Part shown: one piece after another, positions 48,929 to 59,085 of the stretch
How the letters are laid out: each line of letters begins with the position of its first letter
Numbering within the stretch: position 1 is the stretch's first letter
NCBI RefSeq assembly: GCF_964204645.1
Contig: NC_134032.1
Coordinates: forward strand, 1,700,916-1,764,915
Source of the DNA: Tubulanus polymorphus
Taxonomy: Eukaryota > Nemertea > Palaeonemertea > Tubulaniformes > Tubulanidae
Reading direction: 5' to 3'
DNA length: 64,000 bases
Notes under the pieces: generated by a model
The model's input: the letters and a program-made list of their open reading frames with translations, nothing else
What the model was told of the DNA's origin: nothing
Database searches by the model: none
Position numbers and translations under genes: made by a program

Positions 48929-49894
48929 TATAAGATGAGCAAGATGTAATGTGGGGGTTACAATGGTGGGAACAGGGACACCCCCTGGTGCGCCTCTGTC
49001 ACCACCGGGATCTTTGAATTTCGCTTGAGTGAGTGAAAATACCACAAAACGCCCAAGAAGAAAACAACTCTCAGCACACAGAGTTCCTGTCTTTGGTATT
49101 ACTTTATTCAGCGAACTGATCTCAACGATCTAGATGGTTACAGCTGTCTCCCTCAACCGTCCAAAACAACTAGTTTATATAGTTCGCTTCTTAATTATCT
49201 TATCGATAAAGACATTACCTAAACAGTAAAAATTGTCGTTAGATCAACCTGAGTTTGATGAAAAACCATTCAATCTAAAGTGACGTGACGATGAACGTGA
49301 CATTTTCTCATTGATTTCTGTCTATATACGTGACATTTCTCATTAAATTCTGATATAAAGTTTGAAGCAGTTGTTGATCCCAAAATCCGACATTTTCACA
49401 TTAATTCATGTCACAAAGTTTGAGCAGTTCTCTATTTATGAATCGAACTGCTGTTGAAAATCAATAACATAAATCAATCCATAACCCAAATCACAAATCA
49501 ATAGTACCGCTGTCACACCTCTGTTTGCAGTTAGACAACTCTGATGAATCAGTTTCAGATTCGAACCCTTTTTTTATGCACTCATTTCTAGTACGTATTC
49601 CTCAGAATCAGTGTCGGACCGGGCTCGAACCTGGGACACCCCCACACTCCCCCACACTCTTAATCGGTATCAATTGAAACTGGAATTTCGCGATCTGACG
49701 ATTCAAACTAATTACATTTTTGTCGTAGAAAAAAACACAGATAGAATATGTTTCAAAAAGTGTCCAAGTGTTTCAGAAACCCGGACATAACGTTTTCAGC
49801 GACAAACGCGTGATTTTTGTCCAAACGTTTAGGTTAAAGTCTGTGCTGTTCTCTATGCGGGCTTTCAATTGACGAGGTTGAACGATAAACAGCA

Positions 49895-50004
49895 GGACCC
49901 AGTTCCACAGTTGTGAGTTAGAGTTAACTCAGAGTTAAAGTTAGTTCATTTTCAATGTTTTAACCCAGGGTCAAATCTTAACTCACAACTGTGGAACTGG
50001 ACCC
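49895..50004. mobile_element. Palindromic MITE family 1, unit 3
   Basis: Same 20-bp arms (49900-49919 and 49980-49999) and interior as the copies at 27606 and 38734. Confidence 0.7.
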
Positions 50005-50371
50005 AGATCGACACAGATCTTATATTTCAAATTTCTAACTCTTAGACATTGTCGAATCTGCTAGAATATTTTACTTTGAAATATATATTTTCACCTCTAC
50101 AATAGGTCCTTGTTGGGGAATTATTCTTAATCTACTTAGGCCTACATTCATTTTACAACAATAGAATGTCATAAATCTGTTTTATAATTTGTGTGAGAAT
50201 TGATTTCTCATTTGATGCGGTCAATAGAACCGTACGGATGAATAATATCGCCGGAGACTTTAACGATTTCTAAAACGTGGAAAATAGATTTCCGATAATG
50301 CGAGAGGACGCGGCCGGTCTCCATTCATTATAAGACGGTCAGTACACTTACACGCGATTCTAGTATAGATC

Positions 50372-51322
50372 ATGAATTTAACTCAGATGATGATTGGTCG
50401 AACTTACAGCAGTTATATCGTTCTCATGTCCGTGGTGAACAAGTCCGGAGTCTACCGAACTGTGTCGTTGGTCATGTTGCCCGCGTTCTTCCTGTTGGGA
50501 GCGTTCGGAAATTCGGCGACTTTCCTGATAATGATCAGTCGTAGATTCCGCGGTTTATCTTACGCTAACTATCTGATCGTTTTGTCGGTGAGCGATTTTT
50601 CTGCCTGTATCAATCTCGCCTTGATGCCGGTTTTGCAGTATTTTCTGTTGCGCGTAGACATCGGCCCGATATTCGTGATGAATTCACTGTTAAGTTGTAA
50701 AATCTATGAATTCATAATGGTACTCGGCGGTTGTAATAGTTCGTGGTTGATAGTAGCGATATCTCTAGAACGCGCGGCGGTTGTTCTCTTCCCGTTCACA
50801 TCTCGTTTGGTGTGTACACCCAGATTCGCTAGATTCGCTATATCGATAATTATTACGGTGAATATATTAGTCCTGTATGTTCTGCCGACTTTGTCGATCC
50901 ATTTTTCCGACCAGTTTTTCGGATGTTACTATGAATTACTACAACAGATTATATATTTCACAATAATTAGCGCCTATGTTAATGTTATACCTTTCATTTT
51001 GATCGGAGCATCAAATTCTGTTATAATAATTCAGTTATTCAGAGGTTCAAAAATGGTTTCGTCCGATCAGAAAACTACGAAATCAAAACGTACAACAATA
51101 ATGCTTGTAACAGTTTCACTCGCATTTGCGATGTTCACGCTCCCGTCCACTATAACGTCATTCTTACCGATCTCGACCGAAGAGAAGAATTTTCTTCACG
51201 ATATTTTCACTCAGTTTCTAGTTTGTAACTTTGTGGTAAATTTCTACATATACCTTTTACTGGGGCGAGAAATTCGTGAATATTTTTGTATAAAAATCGG
51301 CTGTCGAAATTCAGCGAAATAA
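50372..51322 (+). CDS. Class A GPCR, receptor C, intact
   Basis: A 316-residue intronless member of the family A group, more diverged than the three unit copies of receptor A. It has GNSATF in TM1, LSVSDF in TM2, SLER after TM3, basic TTKSKR before TM6, NFYIY in TM7 and the GREIREYFC tail. It is the only full version of receptor C; units 1 and 2 keep just its first 11 codons. The leader before the ATG is short and mostly lacks the CAGTACACTCTCAGA array seen before receptor A. The stop codon overlaps an AATAAA at 51317. The ligand is unknown. Confidence 0.88.
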   Translation: MNLTQMMIGRTYSSYIVLMSVVNKSGVYRTVSLVMLPAFFLLGAFGNSATFLIMISRRFRGLSYANYLIVLSVSDFSACINLALMPVLQYFLLRVDIGPIFVMNSLLSCKIYEFIMVLGGCNSSWLIVAISLERAAVVLFPFTSRLVCTPRFARFAISIIITVNILVLYVLPTLSIHFSDQFFGCYYELLQQIIYFTIISAYVNVIPFILIGASNSVIIIQLFRGSKMVSSDQKTTKSKRTTIMLVTVSLAFAMFTLPSTITSFLPISTEEKNFLHDIFTQFLVCNFVVNFYIYLLLGREIREYFCIKIGCRNSAK

Positions 51323-52545
51323 AAATATCCAGTTTATCTTTAAACCGTATTCGCTGACGACACAGGTGATGAAGACCTTCGGGAACATTTCAAAGATTTG
51401 CGAAGCTTATAATTATGTTCACCTATCAAACACTATTGTATGACAATATTGTTTTTATTTAGCTCTGCACCTCTCTAAAGGACTGGTGGTTTCTCTGCTG
51501 TTAGTGGTTATATAGCTTGCATAGATATGACTAGTTAATTATTATTCGCTTGGTCAATCGTGAAACACCGACCAAAAATGTAAAACTGGTGTTTCATCGA
51601 AATCTCCTGACAATATGCGGGATGATGACGAACACTAGTCTTGTAAAGAGAAACGTTAGATTCAGTTATAGGTCTGTCACGTGAACTTTGTAGCGATCAA
51701 TGTCCGCAGACCAGAGGACCGGATAGTCTATCTACCCAGTCTGTCTGTAGGACGCGAACAGAGGATATGACATGGAAGTCTTCACACCTGACTGGCAATC
51801 TGTAGATATAGAAAGATTGCTAGATATGGATATGCAGGGCGTCTCAGAAAATGTGTAACGGAAGCTTTAAGATTAATTATTAATTACTTAAAATAAAAAT
51901 GAATTTTTTGGGGGGTGTGGGGAGGGGGAGAGGTTAAGGTTTGTAGACGTCGAGGAGGAAATATTGAAATGGAATGAAAGGCCATGCATGGGTCTATGAA
52001 AATTGGACTTGAACCAAACCAGGTAATATCTAAGTGTAAGACTTTGATACACACGAACACCTAACGATCATCCAAGTAGTTTATTCTTAATCAAAGCGTG
52101 TACTACACTTTTATGACAGATTCTGATTATCTATAAATACATATAAGCGTAGTTTCTGCGAGTGTCGGTTAGTAAATTGACCCAAGTTGTGTAAAGTATA
52201 TTTATCTTATATACCTAACGGTTACCATTTACAATAAAAAAAAAAAAACATAGATATAATCAAAACTTATGGTTTCTAATGAGGCTTTGTCTGCGTGGAA
52301 CCCGTTAATCCGTGTGGCTCAGGCCTAACATAAGGATGTTTGCATATTGTTAATAATAATAATAATAATCTTTATTTATCTGAGCATAATAAGTTACAAA
52401 TAGTTAATTCAAACATAGCCTAACAATTGCAATCAATGGATAGAGAATATATCGAAAATAGTTAAATCTATAATGTACGCATCATGATAGAAACTCAGGC
52501 GATCGAAAAATAAATTAGAAAAATGATCATTATATCTTTTCGGAT
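51323..52545. other. Intergenic region, no gene recognised
   Basis: Contains a G-rich tract (about 51910-51935), an A-run (about 52237-52248) and a (TAA)n microsatellite followed by TCTTTATTTATCT (52350-52380), which resembles a retroelement tail. Confidence 0.5.
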
Positions 52546-54039
52546 TTATTTCAACAAATCTGATTCATCGTCTATTTTTGATGATGAATCTCGCCTCGAA
52601 GTGTCGCTAGGTGTTAATTCGAACGTACTGTAATCCAATTCTCCATTTCCGGTCCCGTCTTGAATTAACTTCAGATCGTCTGCAGTTCTACGACGCGCTA
52701 GTTTAGATTGTTCGTCCCAATCTAAGACGAATAAGGCGTACGGAACGAATATGACCGCATTTAACACGCACGAACTCTGGTATCCTATTATTATGCTCAG
52801 AGCACCTAACCGAGTGAAATATAATAGAATCAAACCTAACGATGTTCCTATTGTTAAAGTCACGAAACACGTTGTTGTAATTACGGCGATTTTAGCGCAT
52901 CCTCGAATTGCACCATTGAATATAACATCCACAGCAAATAGAGGTAAACTCCCTCCAATGTATAGTAACATAGATTTCAGTTTGGCTTCGACCGAACTAT
53001 CGCTAGCGAATCCCCGAGCTAAAACAGCGTGAAGCGAACAGATTAACACGCCAACTACTACAGCGATCACCATCGAAATACCTTGATAAAAGAACAAAGC
53101 TCGTTTGGCCGCGCGACCGTCCCTGGATGATAACAGGAAACCGACTCTCATACTACACGCTTCCGATATGCCCCATAATATGTTGCCGTTGAAAAATATT
53201 ATTTGCAACGAGACGCTTAATGCTACGAGCTCGACCACCCCAAAAGTACCGGTCAAGAACATGCCGATTGTCAGAGCCATGGCAATACACATTATTGATA
53301 CTGTTGACCCGAGAGCCATACTAGCGACCTCCCATAGATTCCTAAATATGTCCGTATTGACTCTGTATATAGCGATAGTGTCTTTATTAACCAGAGAAGA
53401 TCCAACAGCCATGGAAACCGCACCGATGAAAAAAGATACTAGCAAAGAGACGGCTACCCCTAGACTGGCCAGACGTAGTACAATAACCATGACGTAACAG
53501 ATTACTGCGGTGATGACGTTGTTGACGAGTGCTACAATGACGACCGGTAAAACAATATCCTGAGACATTAAGTAACGCGTAAAAACGTCATTCGCGAGCA
53601 CAAAAATGTTATCAGGTGTCATCACCATTAGTATCCGTCCAGCTTCTTCGGCGACGGTCGCATTTTGTCCGAAAAGTATAAATATCTTGTCGGCAGTAAA
53701 ACTTAGTGGCAGCAACAATAAACCGCTACAAATCAGTATCAACAATCCTCTCTGCAGCAACAAGCGCAAATAACGATAGTTTTTGGCACCAAAAGCTTGC
53801 GAGAATAATCCTTCTATACCCATAGCCATACCCATACCAAACGAGTATAACAAGCCAAAAAACGTACCCACCAACGAGAAGGCGGCTTGCGAAATCAGAT
53901 CGGATTGCGCGACCACTATAGTACACGTTAGAATAGGCAGTTCGGTTAAAAAGGGAACAACAAGAATCGGCCATGACGTCACGATAAAAAAACGTAATTC
54001 CTCGCGTAACCAATCCGGAAGTGCTTTCATCATCGCCAT
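52546..54039 (-). CDS. MATE-family multidrug/toxin extrusion transporter 1
   Basis: A 497-residue intronless polytopic membrane protein. The N-terminal half carries the MATE signature GLFSQAFGAKNY with the following LLLQRGLLIL helix. The two-fold repeat of about six helices each and the total length fit the MATE (SLC47-like) family, which exports organic cations in exchange for H+ or Na+. The C-terminal tail after FVPYALFVLDWDEQ is hydrophilic and Ser/Asp-rich. The start MAMMKALPDWLREELRFF aligns at LREELRFF with the divergent paralog at 55434. That paralog is transcribed away from it across a 1.4-kb gap, so the two could share regulatory DNA. Vertebrate SLC47 genes have introns; this pair has none. 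Confidence 0.88.
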   Translation of the reverse strand: MAMMKALPDWLREELRFFIVTSWPILVVPFLTELPILTCTIVVAQSDLISQAAFSLVGTFFGLLYSFGMGMAMGIEGLFSQAFGAKNYRYLRLLLQRGLLILICSGLLLLPLSFTADKIFILFGQNATVAEEAGRILMVMTPDNIFVLANDVFTRYLMSQDIVLPVVIVALVNNVITAVICYVMVIVLRLASLGVAVSLLVSFFIGAVSMAVGSSLVNKDTIAIYRVNTDIFRNLWEVASMALGSTVSIMCIAMALTIGMFLTGTFGVVELVALSVSLQIIFFNGNILWGISEACSMRVGFLLSSRDGRAAKRALFFYQGISMVIAVVVGVLICSLHAVLARGFASDSSVEAKLKSMLLYIGGSLPLFAVDVIFNGAIRGCAKIAVITTTCFVTLTIGTSLGLILLYFTRLGALSIIIGYQSSCVLNAVIFVPYALFVLDWDEQSKLARRRTADDLKLIQDGTGNGELDYSTFELTPSDTSRRDSSSKIDDESDLLK

Positions 54040-54596
54040 TTTCTCTTTTCTTCTCCTTTCGCTGATGTTGCGAACTGTTTCTGCGAGTATGTTCCGATTT
54101 TCGTTATTTCGAATTTATCCGTTTAGTCGCCGAGTTCAGAGTCCGTTTAAAACCGAGTACCGCGCACCGCGTCCCGTTGGCCCGGGATGTGTGTATTTCA
54201 CGTGTATAGCCTGGACGTTATCTTCGCATGCGTCATATGGGTTTAGCGATAAAAATAAAGCTACATCCCCGTTGATTTGATATCGATTTGAGTTATGCGC
54301 GCATGAACTATAGAATGGCTGAATAATAAACGGTGAATAATAACCAGATGTGCTGTATGCGCGGATATACTTGTTAGATTTTATATTTAGAATATTGTCA
54401 TGTTATTCAAGTTGTAGTATTATTATCATGTAGGATTATTGTGATATCAATGCCACCGTGGTTATTGTATTAACAATAGCTTATCCGTCACTGTGCGCAT
54501 GGACGTATAAATCTAGTTTATACGTCCGTGATGTGTGTGACGGTTTTGACCAGTATATTTAACAGGTTCTGATATGTCACCAGTAGTAATACTCAG

Positions 54597-54890
54597 GGTC
54601 CAGTTCCACAGTTGTGAGTTAAGATTTAACTCTGAGTTAACTCATTGAAAATGAACTTATTTTAACCCAGAGTTAACTCTAACTCAGGGTCCAGTTCCAC
54701 AGTTGTGAGTTAAGATTTAACTCTGAGTTAACTCATTGAAAATGAACTAACTTTAACTCAAGAGTTAACTCTAACTCACAACTGTGGAACTGGATCCTGA
54801 TATAAGATTTTGACCCTGAGTTAACTCATTGAAAATGAACTAACTTTAACTCAAGAGTTAACTCTAACTCACAACTGTGGAACTGGGTCC
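54597..54890. mobile_element. Cluster of palindromic MITE family 1 copies
   Basis: Overlapping or nested copies of the CAGTTCCACAGTTGTGAGTT / TTAACTCATTGAAAATGAAC element, at about 54597-54690, 54689-54795 and 54810-54890. Only some arms remain paired. They sit midway between the two divergent MATE genes. Confidence 0.65.
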
Positions 54891-55433
54891 TGTACGTTAC
54901 TCACCGAATGTCATGAAATCCAGCAAAAGTTTTGAATTTTACCGAATCAAAGATGAAACGCCATTATGTTTTCCTAGGTGAGAAAGTACGCAGATTGCCA
55001 GAAATATTCATAATCTTTCTCGAGCATTTATCGCCAATTATTAAGAAAATCCCCAGTTGGAATATTACGCATGTTCAATCGAAATCTACCTAAACGACTA
55101 AAAATACTAGGATTCTCAATCCGAAAGCAGCGTCTCTTTTCGACTTGAGAAAAAGACTTGTGGCGATATTTAGGTCTTTAGTCTAACAATACAGAGCGAA
55201 CAATGCGATGAAAGTTTTTTTTTTCTATGAACTATTTTTGAAATGAATCATGCCGTATAAATTCTAGTTTTATCCTCGTGAATTCCACGCATAAATACAT
55301 ACGGTTTATACAGAACGTTGGGTAGTAATGAACAGAACGTTCGTGTGAATAGTTGATTTGAGTATAGCAATCACAGGACACTGGTAGAAAAACTCACAGG
55401 AGGAAATACAACATGGAGACATAAATCATAATC

Positions 55434-56912
55434 ATGAAGGCAGATTTGTTACGTGAGGAATTACGTTTCTTTATCGTGACGTCATGGCCGATTGTAGTTA
55501 TCCCAGTTTTAACCGATTTGCCTATTTTAGCGTGTACTATAATAGTTGCGCAATCCGATCTGATTTCGCAAGCCGCCTTTTCTTTGGTATGTTCGTTTTT
55601 CGGCGTGGTGTACGCGTTGGGTATGGGTATGTCGACCGGTATAGAAGGATTATTCTCGCAAGCTTTCGGCGCCAAAAACTATCGTTATTTGCGCTTGTTG
55701 CTGCAGAGAGGATTGTTGATACTGATTTGTAGCGGTTTATTGTTGCTGCCACTAAACTTCACTGCCGACAAGATATTCATACTTTTCGGACAAAATGCGA
55801 CCGTCGCCGAAGAAGCTGGACGGATGCTGATGGTGATGTCACCTGATAACATTTTTGTATTTGCGAATGATATTCTTACGCGTTTTTTAATGTCTCAGGA
55901 TATTGTTTTACCGGTCGTTATTGTAACACTCGTCAACAACGTCATCACCGCAGTAATCTGTTACGTCACGGTTATCGTGCTACGTCTGGCCAGTCTAGGG
56001 GCGGCCATTTCATTACTTGTATCTTTTTTCATCGGTGCGGTTTCCATGGCTGTTGGATCTTCTCTGGTTAATAAGGACACTATCGCTTTATACAGAATTA
56101 ATACGGATATATTTAGGAATCTATGGGAGGTCGCTAGTATGGCTATCGGGTCAACAGTATCGACATTGTCCGTCGATATAGCCTTGACAATCGGTGTCTT
56201 CTTGACCGGTACTTTCGGAGTGGTCGAACTTGTAGTATTGAGCGTCACATTACAAGTGTTTCTATTCAACCTCAACATATTTTGGGGAATATCCGAAGCG
56301 TGTTGTATGCGAGTCGGTTTCCTGTTATCATCCAGGGACGGTCGCGCGGCCAAACGAGCTTTGTTCTTTTATCAAGTCATCGCGTTGATGGTCGCTGCAG
56401 TTTTCGGCGTGTTAATCTGTTCGCTTCACGCCGTTTTAGCTCGGGGATTCGCTAGCGATAGAGCGGTCGAAGCTAAACTGAAATTCACGTTACTGTACAT
56501 AGGAGCAACTTTACCTCTATTTGCTGTGGATGTTATATTCAATGCCGCAATTCGAGGATGCGCTAAAATAACCCTAATTTCAATAACGTGTTTCTCGTCT
56601 TTAACAATAGGAACATCGTTAGGTTTGATTCTATTATATTTCACTCGGTTAGGCGCTATGAGTATAATAATAGGATACCAGAGTTCGTGCGTGTTAAATG
56701 CGGTCATATTCGTTCCGTACGCCTTATTCGTCTTAGATTGGGACGAACAATCTAAACTAGCGCGTCACAGAACTGCAGACGATCTGAAGTTAATTCATGA
56801 CGGAACCGGAAATGGAGAATTGGATTACAGCACGTTTGATCTAACACCTACCGCCACCTCGAGGCGAGATTCATCATCAAAAATAGAAAACGAATCGGAA
56901 ACTTTAAAATGA
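55434..56912 (+). CDS. MATE-family multidrug/toxin extrusion transporter 2
   Basis: A 492-residue intronless paralog of the transporter on the opposite strand, with the same GLFSQAFGAKNY signature and WDEQSKLAR tail. Most helices differ clearly between the two. However, a stretch around residues 80-140 (about 55660-55830) is nearly identical even at silent sites, as expected after gene conversion. Start: the ATG at 55434 gives MKADLLREELRFF, collinear with the other gene. An ATG at 55413 just upstream is out of context. Function is taken from the family: export of organic cations at the plasma membrane or vesicles. Confidence 0.88.
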   Translation: MKADLLREELRFFIVTSWPIVVIPVLTDLPILACTIIVAQSDLISQAAFSLVCSFFGVVYALGMGMSTGIEGLFSQAFGAKNYRYLRLLLQRGLLILICSGLLLLPLNFTADKIFILFGQNATVAEEAGRMLMVMSPDNIFVFANDILTRFLMSQDIVLPVVIVTLVNNVITAVICYVTVIVLRLASLGAAISLLVSFFIGAVSMAVGSSLVNKDTIALYRINTDIFRNLWEVASMAIGSTVSTLSVDIALTIGVFLTGTFGVVELVVLSVTLQVFLFNLNIFWGISEACCMRVGFLLSSRDGRAAKRALFFYQVIALMVAAVFGVLICSLHAVLARGFASDRAVEAKLKFTLLYIGATLPLFAVDVIFNAAIRGCAKITLISITCFSSLTIGTSLGLILLYFTRLGAMSIIIGYQSSCVLNAVIFVPYALFVLDWDEQSKLARHRTADDLKLIHDGTGNGELDYSTFDLTPTATSRRDSSSKIENESETLK

Positions 56913-58082
56913 TTCAAAATGATTTAAACGAGAAATATATAATAATCACATTCTTTTATATGTTAAGTTTATTTGCTGTCATATTTCGTACTATTTCCTA
57001 GTAAAATTAATTTTCAATAACCTTTTTCTCCAGGAAATTATGTTCGGCAATTTTCCACACAAAATGATTTCTGAAATCAGTATTGTACAGACAGCTAATC
57101 TTAATTGTTCACCGAATACATTTTACCCGCAACTCGGATTCATGTTTTAATCCTCTCGTACGAATTTCGTCACTCATATTTGTTATGATGTGGCGTATGA
57201 ATGCGCGACGGATTGAAATTTAAGAGGATTTTAAACACACCTTTACACGGACCAGAATATAACACACGTTTTCGATTCCATAATTACCTATGTATAAACG
57301 ATGAATAAAGCAGGTAGATCTATGTTAAACTGACTGAGACTTAGTGCTGATACCGCATATACCATGCATACTCGGCTATTCATTCATCTTTCGCATTCAT
57401 AATCGGGTGTATCATCAATATGACGCTTTTTCGAAAATGACGAATATTTTTCTCGACTAGCCTCGTATTTACGTAATTACGGAGATTCGAACACAGTGAA
57501 CGATGAATATCTTTTGCTCGTGGGGAATGAAATTAAAATCGTTTCGTTCGAACACGATACATTTTTTTTTTCGAGGGAACGGTCTTACGATCGGCCCATG
57601 TTATCATACAGATTCTGGAATAGGTATTCGAACCGGCTGAGAATATATACCGCGTGCCAAATATCAAATATCAAACCAAATGTAGTTGATTTGTATTTCG
57701 ACTGAGCAATCCCTCGCGTTAATTGAGCCGTCCAGTAATGTAACAAGGAAAAAAAAACATGGGGAAAATTCACCAAGTTATTCTCGAAGGATTTTATACA
57801 TTTTGCCACCTGGGCATAAAATAAGTGATAAAAATCTTTTCATTACGTCTTTTATATCTGTTGTCTTACGTTTTGATATATTTTCATTGCCGCAATAGCT
57901 ATAGATTTTACCAGCTGGACGTAAATCAAAATTATCGTCAAAACCCTGATTATATTTTGTCTCTCCTTTTTGCATTGACGTGATTTCATAAGGAAAATTT
58001 CATATTTCTACAGCGAGCAAGTCACATCGATGCACATTTGTTGCAAAACGGTATAATAGGTAAAAAAAAAAAACGATAAATA
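56913..58082. other. Intergenic region, no gene recognised
   Basis: AT-rich, short frames on both strands with no family motif; it ends in an A-run (about 58062-58073) just before the 22-bp minisatellite. Confidence 0.5.
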
Positions 58083-58600
58083 AGGTCAAATAAAACGGTA
58101 AATTAGGTCAAATAAAACGGTAAATTAGGTCAAATAAAACGGTAAATTAGGTCAAATAAAACGGTAAATTAGGTCAAATAAAACGGTAAATTAGGTCAAA
58201 TTAAACGGTAAATTAGGTCAAATAAAACGGTAAATTAGGTCAAATGAAACGGTAATTTAGGTCAAATAAAACGGTAAATTAGGTCAAATGAAACGGTAAT
58301 TTAGGTCAAATAAAACGGTAAATTAGGTCAAATGAAACGGTAATTTAGGTCAAATAAAACGGTAAATTAGGTCAAATTAAACGGTAAATTAGGTCAAATA
58401 AAACGGTAAATTAGGTCAAATGAAACGGTAATTTAGGTCAAATAAAACGGTAAATTAGGTCAAATTAAACGGTAAATTAGGTCAAATAAAACGGTAAATT
58501 AGGTCAAATGAAACGGTAATTTAGGTCAAATAAAACGGTAAATTAGGTCAAATTAAACGGTAAATTGGGTCAAATAAGACGGTAATTTAGGTCAAATAAA
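58083..58600. repeat. 22-bp minisatellite with higher-order structure
   Basis: 22 full units of AGGTCAAATAAAACGGTAAA plus TT, then two degenerate ones. Three variants occur: A (ATAAAAC..AAATT), G (ATGAAAC..AATTT) and T (ATTAAAC..AAATT). Order from 58083: A A A A A T A G A G A G A T A G A T A G A T. The last part is an 88-bp A-G-A-T tetramer repeated. Confidence 0.9.
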
Positions 58601-59085
58601 TTCCACATACATTGTACAATAATTCTATAGTTGAAATCATTGAAGTTTAAATGTCGCCACAAAGGTCCAAGTTTAAAAGGTAGATCTGCCGATCCTGAAT
58701 TTATACTTGATTTTAACTAACGACTGTTGAACTGATCTCTTAACTCTAACTCATTTTAGATACCGGCCCCAGGTTTAAAACTGAAATGAGAAGGTCATTT
58801 TCTAATCCGTTGGTTTTTTTCTGATATTATCGGTTTGCACTAAATCTTGCGGGATGTTCACGTGAAGTATATGGTGCCGATAGAGAAATCGCCGGGTTGC
58901 TACCGTTGATAACGATTTTAACAACTACAGTTAATCAAGGATATCTCGATATAGAATCGATTATAGCAATAAAGTTACTTTACGATTGGGACGGCTGATG
59001 TTCTATAAATACCATGCATTTTACGGATCTCCTTAAACATACGTTATCTCTCGACGTCCACGTTGCGTTTGAGTCGAATTTTCCG

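Larger units (their letters stand above)
45069..51340. repeat. Tandem unit 3, transposon-free
   Basis: Third copy carrying receptor A, receptor B and an intact receptor C. Similarity to units 1 and 2 is lower in its non-coding part (for example 48990-50100), and it continues past the point where units 1 and 2 switch to transposon sequence. It looks like the version closest to the ancestral layout. Confidence 0.8.

Noticed and set aside
52751-54280. Long open frames (90-165 codons) antisense to the MATE genes
   Set aside because: They mirror the codon pattern of the transporters and occur at matching places in both paralogs; they are shadows, not genes.
58083-58600. CRISPR-like array
   Set aside because: The units are contiguous with no spacers, and the context is an animal genome.
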